From: Bradyrhizobium sp. DOA9
Lineage (GTDB): Bacteria; Pseudomonadota; Alphaproteobacteria; Rhizobiales; Xanthobacteraceae
DNA length: 64,000 nt
Assembly (NCBI RefSeq): GCF_000617845.2
Contig: NZ_DF820425.1
Span: forward strand, 6,764,741-6,828,740
Direction of reading: 5' to 3'
The notes beneath the pieces were generated by a model. That model was not told the origin of the DNA, did no database searches, and saw nothing but the letters and a program-made list of their open reading frames with translations. The position numbers were made by a program, and so were the translations under genes. The first letter of the stretch is position 1. The number at the start of each line of letters is the position of its first letter. Positions 59,705 through 64,000 of this stretch are shown here, piece after piece.

Positions 59705-60907
59705 GAGAGCTTTGCGTAATGAGTTGTGCTGGAGTGAAGTTCGATATGGGGCTTTTTTTGAACGGCCTCGCGTAGCCCCAGAGGGGTGGGGCGTCTGTTT
59801 TTCGTGGCCGCGGGGTAGCGGCGGGTGGTGGTCACGCTGCGGCTCCTATCGGGCACAGCACCGCCCATCGTTTGAGGTTCATGGCGAGGCAGATCAGGCG
59901 CAGATGCGTCTGATTGCGCGCCAAACCCAGATAGCGAGCGCGCGCCCAGCGGTAGCTGCCCTTGAGGCGCGCGAAGACCTGCTCGACCGGTGCGCGGCGC
60001 TTTCCCACGGCATTGTTGAAGCGCTTCTGCCGCTCGGTGAGCGGATGATGCTTGTTCGGCCGGAACATCAGCCTCGGCTTGATTCCTCGCGCGGCGAGCC
60101 CGCTGCGGCGCTCGTGCTTGTCATAGGCTTGGTCGGCATAGACCGCCTTCTCATCACCACAGACCAACTCGTCGGCGGGCACCGTGTCGTTGACCGCAGC
60201 GTCGGTCAGCTTGCTGCGGCGGACGATGGCCGAACTCTGATCCATGCCGATATGGGCTTTGTAGCCGAAGTACCGCTTGCCGCCCTTCTTGGTCCAGCGT
60301 GCATCTGGATCGCGCTTGCTGTTGACCAGCTTGCTCGGTTCACGGCCGTCCGGGCCGGGCGGCTGCGGGTCCTCTGGCGGCTTCGGCGGCTTTACTGCTG
60401 CCGAGATCAGGCTCGCATCGATCAATGTGCCCCGGCGCAGCACCAGCCCGCGTGCGTCGATCTGATGCAGGATCTCGGCGAACAGCTTCTCGTCCAGACC
60501 GGCTCGCTGCAAAGCCTCGCGGAATCGCCAGATCGTCGTGTGATCAGGCGTCTCGTCGCTCAGCACAAAGCCGCAGAAGGCGCGGAACGAGGCCCGGTCG
60601 TCGAGCGCTTCCTCCAGCGCCGGATCGGAAAGCCCATACCATTGCTGCAGCAGCAGCGCCTTGAACAGCACCAGTCGCGGATAGGGCGGAGGGCCGCGCT
60701 CCGGCTCCGGAAGACCATTCAGCACTCTCTCCACTGCCGCCCAGTCGACCAGTTCGCCAATCCGCTTCAGCACCGGGCTACCCTTCCCTCGCCGCGATAC
60801 CAGCGCGTCCGCGAAGCTCGGTTGCCCAACCTCTCGATATGCCATCCGAATCCGCCTCCACCACAGGCCCTAGAGAATCGCAAATCCTCCTCTTGTGCAA
60901 AGCTCTC
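59705..60907 (-). mobile_element. IS5-family insertion sequence, about 1.2 kb
   Basis: The ends GAGAGCTTTGC (59705-59715) and GCAAAGCTCTC (60897-60907) are perfect 11-base inverted repeats, with partial identity beyond. They enclose one intact transposase gene on the minus strand. No clean target duplication is visible; the flanks TTGC and GCGTGC are part of a palindrome, which confuses the count. It splits a family A intergenic repeat. Confidence 0.85.
59832..60845 (-). CDS. IS5-family DDE transposase, intact
   Basis: A 337-residue transposase. N-terminal DUF772-type helix-turn-helix domain (YPRLVLFKALLLQQWYGLSD, TPDHTTIWRFREALQ). DDE residues are Asp in GTLIDASLIS, Asp in AVYADQAYDKHER and Glu in APVEQVFARLKG, followed by the YREK-like YRWARARYLG. 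No stop or frameshift, so the element may be active. It would catalyse excision and insertion at the 11-base ends. Confidence 0.93.
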   Translation of the reverse strand: MAYREVGQPSFADALVSRRGKGSPVLKRIGELVDWAAVERVLNGLPEPERGPPPYPRLVLFKALLLQQWYGLSDPALEEALDDRASFRAFCGFVLSDETPDHTTIWRFREALQRAGLDEKLFAEILHQIDARGLVLRRGTLIDASLISAAVKPPKPPEDPQPPGPDGREPSKLVNSKRDPDARWTKKGGKRYFGYKAHIGMDQSSAIVRRSKLTDAAVNDTVPADELVCGDEKAVYADQAYDKHERRSGLAARGIKPRLMFRPNKHHPLTERQKRFNNAVGKRRAPVEQVFARLKGSYRWARARYLGLARNQTHLRLICLAMNLKRWAVLCPIGAAA

Positions 60908-61028
60908 GCGTGCGGGAGAGGGTTGGGGAGAGGGTGTCTCCGCAATGGGACACTCCCCCAGAGGATAGAGCCCTCGCCCGCCGCGCTCTGCGAGCGCGCC
61001 GGCCTCTCCCGCGCACGGGAGAGGCAAG
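60908..61028. repeat. palindromic intergenic repeat family A, right part
   Basis: Contains GAGAGGGTTGGGGAGAGGG and CCGCAATGGGACA, both also in the element at 3563-3740, and ends CTCTCCCGCGCACGGGAGAG. The left arm is at 59686-59704 on the other side of the insertion sequence. Confidence 0.7.
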
Positions 61029-61065
61029 AAAAGCCCGCGGCTCGGTCCGGGCAACCCAAGAGCGC

Positions 61066-64000
61066 CTACGGATTCTGCGGCGTCAGCACCAGCGGCGGCT
61101 TCGGCCTCGGCTTGGCGGGCGGCGGGCCCGGGGCCGGCTTCACGTCGATCGGCGGCGGGAGGGGCGCGACCTGCTGGCTGGCAAGAGGCGGGCTCGGCGC
61201 GGCGGGCGCGGCCTGTGGAGCCTTCGGGGTCGGCGCCGGCCTCGATTCCAACTTGGGCTTTGCCGGTATGCGGCGCGAATCCTGGCCCGGCACCGGCACA
61301 TTGGCCGGCGCCTGCTCGGGCGCGCCATCCGGAGAGATCAGTGTCGGCAGCGCCGCGGTGGCCGGCGGCGGCTCGCCGCGCTCGATGGCGTCGAGGCGCC
61401 GCGTCTCGCGATCGATCGTGCGCACCGCAAGCCACGACGACAGCGGCGCGAGGTCGATGGTGCGGCTCAGCCTGTCGGGCGGGCCTGCCGCGAACAGCTG
61501 AATCTCCGGCGGAGCGCCGGAGAGCCCGGTCATGATCGGCGTCAGGCTGGCGCGGATATCGGCCTGGTCGGCGGGAATGTCGTAGCCGCCGGAGACGATG
61601 GCGCGAGCATTCTTCGCTTCCAGCGGCGTTGCGCCGACCCGCAGGCGGCCGTCGCGGATCGTGAACGGAACCTGCGCCGAGGGCACCGCGATGCGACCCG
61701 ACAGCGCGGGCTCGACGAGCTGCCGCAGCCGGTTGTCGTCGTTGACCTGGCCGCCGTCGCTGGCGCGGATGGCGATCTCGAACGCACGCGGATTGAGGCC
61801 GGCGATCTCGGCGGATTCGAGCGTCACCGTGCCGTTGCCGGCGAGCGCACCGGTGAGGGCCGCGACGCTCCGGCCCTGGCTGGTCAGCGCCATTTGCGCC
61901 GAGGCGCGCCCCTTGGGCAGCGCGAGGTCGCGATAGCGCAGCGCCGACGCATCGACATTGCCGAGCTCGATGCGCGCGTTCAGCGCAAGGCCACCCGGGC
62001 CGTTGCGCGCGTCGAGGCTTGCGGACATTTCGCCGCCGCCGACGCCGCCTTTGAGCGCATCGAGTGCGAACGACTGGCCGTCGCTCCGGATCGTGCCGCC
62101 GAAGGGACGCAGCTCGATGCCGCCGGGCAACGTTCCGCGCAAGGCCTGAAAGGCGATGCGGCCGCGCCAGCCGCTGACCAATCCTGCGCTGAGCGGCTCG
62201 CCGGACTCACGACCGGTCGCGCCGACGGCGATTGCAAGCGCCGGCACCAGATCGAGCGAGTCGAGCCCGATCTCGCCGTCGATCGATCTGTCCTGATCGA
62301 GCGTCACCGCAACATGGCCGCGCAGATGCGAGCCGGCGGCATTGCCGTCGAGATCGCCGAAGGTCAGGCGATTGCCTGATAGCGTGAGGCGGGAGGACAG
62401 GCTGACATTCTGCGCCGACTTGTCGGCCGCGCTGGTCCCGAGCAGCGGCGCCAGATTGGCGTTGCGCACACGCAGGTTCACGCTCGCCTTCGTTTCCAAA
62501 GCTTTGGGCTCGGACGGTTTGGGCTCCGACAATTCGAGGCTACCTTGCGCGTCGGCATCGAGCCCGCCGCCGTTGAGCCTTGCGGTCAATTGCAGGGGAC
62601 GGCGCCAGGTCCCGCTCAAGCGGCCTTCGAATTGCGAGGCGCCCTCGCCCGCGGCCACGATGCGATCGAGCCCCAGCAGCGCCAATAGCGAGCCGGCCTG
62701 CGGCGCCGCGACTTTCGTGTCGAGCGTGAAGTCGCTGTTGCGCAGGCGTTCGAGGTCGATGCCGCCGATGGCGGCCGCCGGCGTCTGTGCGGCCAGGGTC
62801 GCCGAGGCCTTGAGCTGGGGCGCGTCGAGGTCGAGCACGAGGCGGGCATTGCTGCGATCGGCATGATCGGCGTTCTTGTCGAGGCTGAGATCGAGCTTGA
62901 GACGGGTCGCGCCGGGCAAAGACGGAAGCGCATCGAGGCGCGCGCGCAGAGCGGGCGCAAACGGCTCGACCAGCGCGGTGAGCTCGCGCAGCGAATTGGC
63001 CGAGGATTTCAGCGCGAGCTTGCCGGTCGTCCTGGTGCGGTCGAAGCTGCCGCTCGCCTCCGTGGTCACGCCGCCGCCCTGGCCGAAGCGCAGCTGCTCG
63101 AGCGACAGCGACGCCGGGCTATAGGCGAGCATGGCCGCGAACGGCCGCAGCTCCTGGCCGGCCGAGACGGCGCGGCCGACATCGAGCGCGAGCTTGGCCT
63201 CGTCCGGCCATTCGCCTTGCGGCCCCGCCAGGGCGCGCACGAAGCTCGCGGCGGCGTCGAGGTCGAGCCGGTCGGCCCTGAGGTCCGCGTCGATCCGCGA
63301 GCCCTTGCTTGCGCCGGTTTGCACGAAGGCGATGCGGCCTTCGACGGCGCCGCCGTCGATGTCGGCCTTCAGCCTGTCGATGGCGAGATGATTGGCGGCG
63401 ATGGTGACGTCGCCGGAAAGGCGCAGCGGCCGCGTGCTGCGGCGGGTGATCTCGCTGCGGCCCTGCAGCCAGGCCACCAGCGCGTCGGGATCCGAGGACT
63501 CGACGCTGAGCCGGCCGCTGAAACTGTCGGCGCCGGGAGCCGCGCCATTGAGCGAGACCTGCGTCATGCCGGGCGCGCGCAGCTCCAGCCGCCGGAAGGT
63601 CCAGGACCGGCCATCGGTCGCAAGCTCGGTTGCGATGTTCTGCAGCGGACGGCCGCCGAGCATGATCTGATCGGCATTGAACTCGATCTGCGCCGGGATC
63701 GGCACCTGCGGGATCGCCGCAAGGCCAGCGCGCAGCGCCGGCAGGACACGCTGCGGATCGGCATCGTCTCTGGCGGTCAGCCTGTCGGCATCGACCTGCC
63801 GCGCCGACAGCACCGTGCGCAGCAAGGGCGAGGCGCCAAACCTGAGATCGCCGACGCCGCCGAGCTTCAGCGCGTTGTCCTCGGTGCCGAAGCTCGCGTC
63901 GATCTGGTCGAATTTCGCGCCGGCCGGATCGGCCTTGAGCCGGGTCGCGAGCTTCCAGGGTGTCGGCCCCGCCTCGCCCGCCTTCCTGGCCGCGGGCACG
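61066..64000 (-). CDS. AsmA-like periplasmic protein (N-terminus outside window)
   Basis: At least 977 residues; the frame runs off the end of the window. The visible part is a long beta-rich protein of the AsmA/YhdP/TamB kind, with repeats of short amphipathic strands such as SFSGRLSVESSDPDALVAWL, LRLSGDVTIAANHLAIDRL, LTLSGNRLTFGDLDGNAAGS and the AsmA C-terminal pattern GSLSGNGTVTL-like, here LTGALAGNGTVTLESAEIAG. The last 110 residues are a proline-rich tail (APTPKAPQAAPAAP, PPAKPRPKPPL), probably spanning the periplasm. Such proteins bridge inner and outer membranes for lipid transfer. No membrane anchor is visible because the start is missing. Confidence 0.82.
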   Translation of the reverse strand, partial: VPAARKAGEAGPTPWKLATRLKADPAGAKFDQIDASFGTEDNALKLGGVGDLRFGASPLLRTVLSARQVDADRLTARDDADPQRVLPALRAGLAAIPQVPIPAQIEFNADQIMLGGRPLQNIATELATDGRSWTFRRLELRAPGMTQVSLNGAAPGADSFSGRLSVESSDPDALVAWLQGRSEITRRSTRPLRLSGDVTIAANHLAIDRLKADIDGGAVEGRIAFVQTGASKGSRIDADLRADRLDLDAAASFVRALAGPQGEWPDEAKLALDVGRAVSAGQELRPFAAMLAYSPASLSLEQLRFGQGGGVTTEASGSFDRTRTTGKLALKSSANSLRELTALVEPFAPALRARLDALPSLPGATRLKLDLSLDKNADHADRSNARLVLDLDAPQLKASATLAAQTPAAAIGGIDLERLRNSDFTLDTKVAAPQAGSLLALLGLDRIVAAGEGASQFEGRLSGTWRRPLQLTARLNGGGLDADAQGSLELSEPKPSEPKALETKASVNLRVRNANLAPLLGTSAADKSAQNVSLSSRLTLSGNRLTFGDLDGNAAGSHLRGHVAVTLDQDRSIDGEIGLDSLDLVPALAIAVGATGRESGEPLSAGLVSGWRGRIAFQALRGTLPGGIELRPFGGTIRSDGQSFALDALKGGVGGGEMSASLDARNGPGGLALNARIELGNVDASALRYRDLALPKGRASAQMALTSQGRSVAALTGALAGNGTVTLESAEIAGLNPRAFEIAIRASDGGQVNDDNRLRQLVEPALSGRIAVPSAQVPFTIRDGRLRVGATPLEAKNARAIVSGGYDIPADQADIRASLTPIMTGLSGAPPEIQLFAAGPPDRLSRTIDLAPLSSWLAVRTIDRETRRLDAIERGEPPPATAALPTLISPDGAPEQAPANVPVPGQDSRRIPAKPKLESRPAPTPKAPQAAPAAPSPPLASQQVAPLPPPIDVKPAPGPPPAKPRPKPPLVLTPQNP

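Noticed and set aside
59701..60911. A 4-base target duplication for the IS.
   Set aside because: TTGC on the left and GCGT on the right do not match, and the palindromic target makes the junction ambiguous.

Overview
The window looks like chromosomal DNA of a Bradyrhizobium-type alphaproteobacterium (Nitrobacteraceae). The grounds are high GC with strong GC bias at codon third positions, a two-piece circularly permuted tmRNA ending in the tag ANDNFAPVAQAA, the SspB/hflKC/feoAB/ilv complement, FixK-type and EcfG-type control sites, and several families of short palindromic intergenic repeats. It is mostly ordinary core and transport genome with one intact insertion sequence. No rRNA, tRNA, CRISPR array or prophage was recognised.

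Layout. 0-3.4 kb: the 3' part of a flavin monooxygenase-esterase fusion, two small genes each behind an EcfG-like promoter, a 51-residue TTG-start gene and rlpA. 3.6-8.9 kb: NAD-type malic enzyme, a YbiO-like mechanosensitive channel and a gene-poor stretch. 8.9-16.4 kb: patatin phospholipase, PPK2 and a complete branched-chain-amide-type ABC transporter (SBP, livG, livF, livH, livM) on the minus strand, plus a NUDIX-like gene. 16.4-21.8 kb: a SsuABC/TauABC-type importer, then across a large inverted repeat an osmoprotectant-type importer with permease and binding protein fused. 21.8-26.5 kb: a membrane sulfatase-fold enzyme with a Pho-box-like site, DUF1330, a Tat-exported ABC binding protein, and a TetR regulator divergent from a membrane protein across two matching operators.

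26.6-35.6 kb: the isoleucine/valine cluster. ilvB, a PLP ammonia-lyase, ilvH, a methyltransferase, an EamA and a LysE exporter and ilvC all lie in one direction behind a promoter, a leader peptide rich in Ile/Leu/Val codons and a terminator, so control by attenuation is likely. miaA and serB diverge upstream. 35.7-45.2 kb: thyA-GNAT-folA, then hflK-hflC-DUF2065-degP (membrane and periplasmic protein quality control), then a tripartite tricarboxylate transporter whose binding-protein gene is separated from tctBA by a terminator. 45.9-48.4 kb: ssrA (tmRNA) immediately before sspB, the adaptor that hands tmRNA-tagged proteins to ClpXP, then fumC. 48.6-51.4 kb: a DUF4169/ribbon-helix-helix pair, then feoAB behind an iron-control-like palindrome. 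51.5-53.7 kb: two small genes behind the same 14-base FixK/FNR box in opposite orientations, flanking an outer-membrane beta-barrel gene.

54.6-58 kb: the most interesting locus. A double-domain KaiC-like ATPase overlaps by four bases a hybrid histidine kinase, behind an EcfG-like promoter, with no kaiA or kaiB anywhere in the window. 58-64 kb: two conserved hypothetical genes (one DUF2336), an IS5-family element sitting in the loop of an intergenic palindromic repeat, and the 3' part of an AsmA-like gene that runs off the window.
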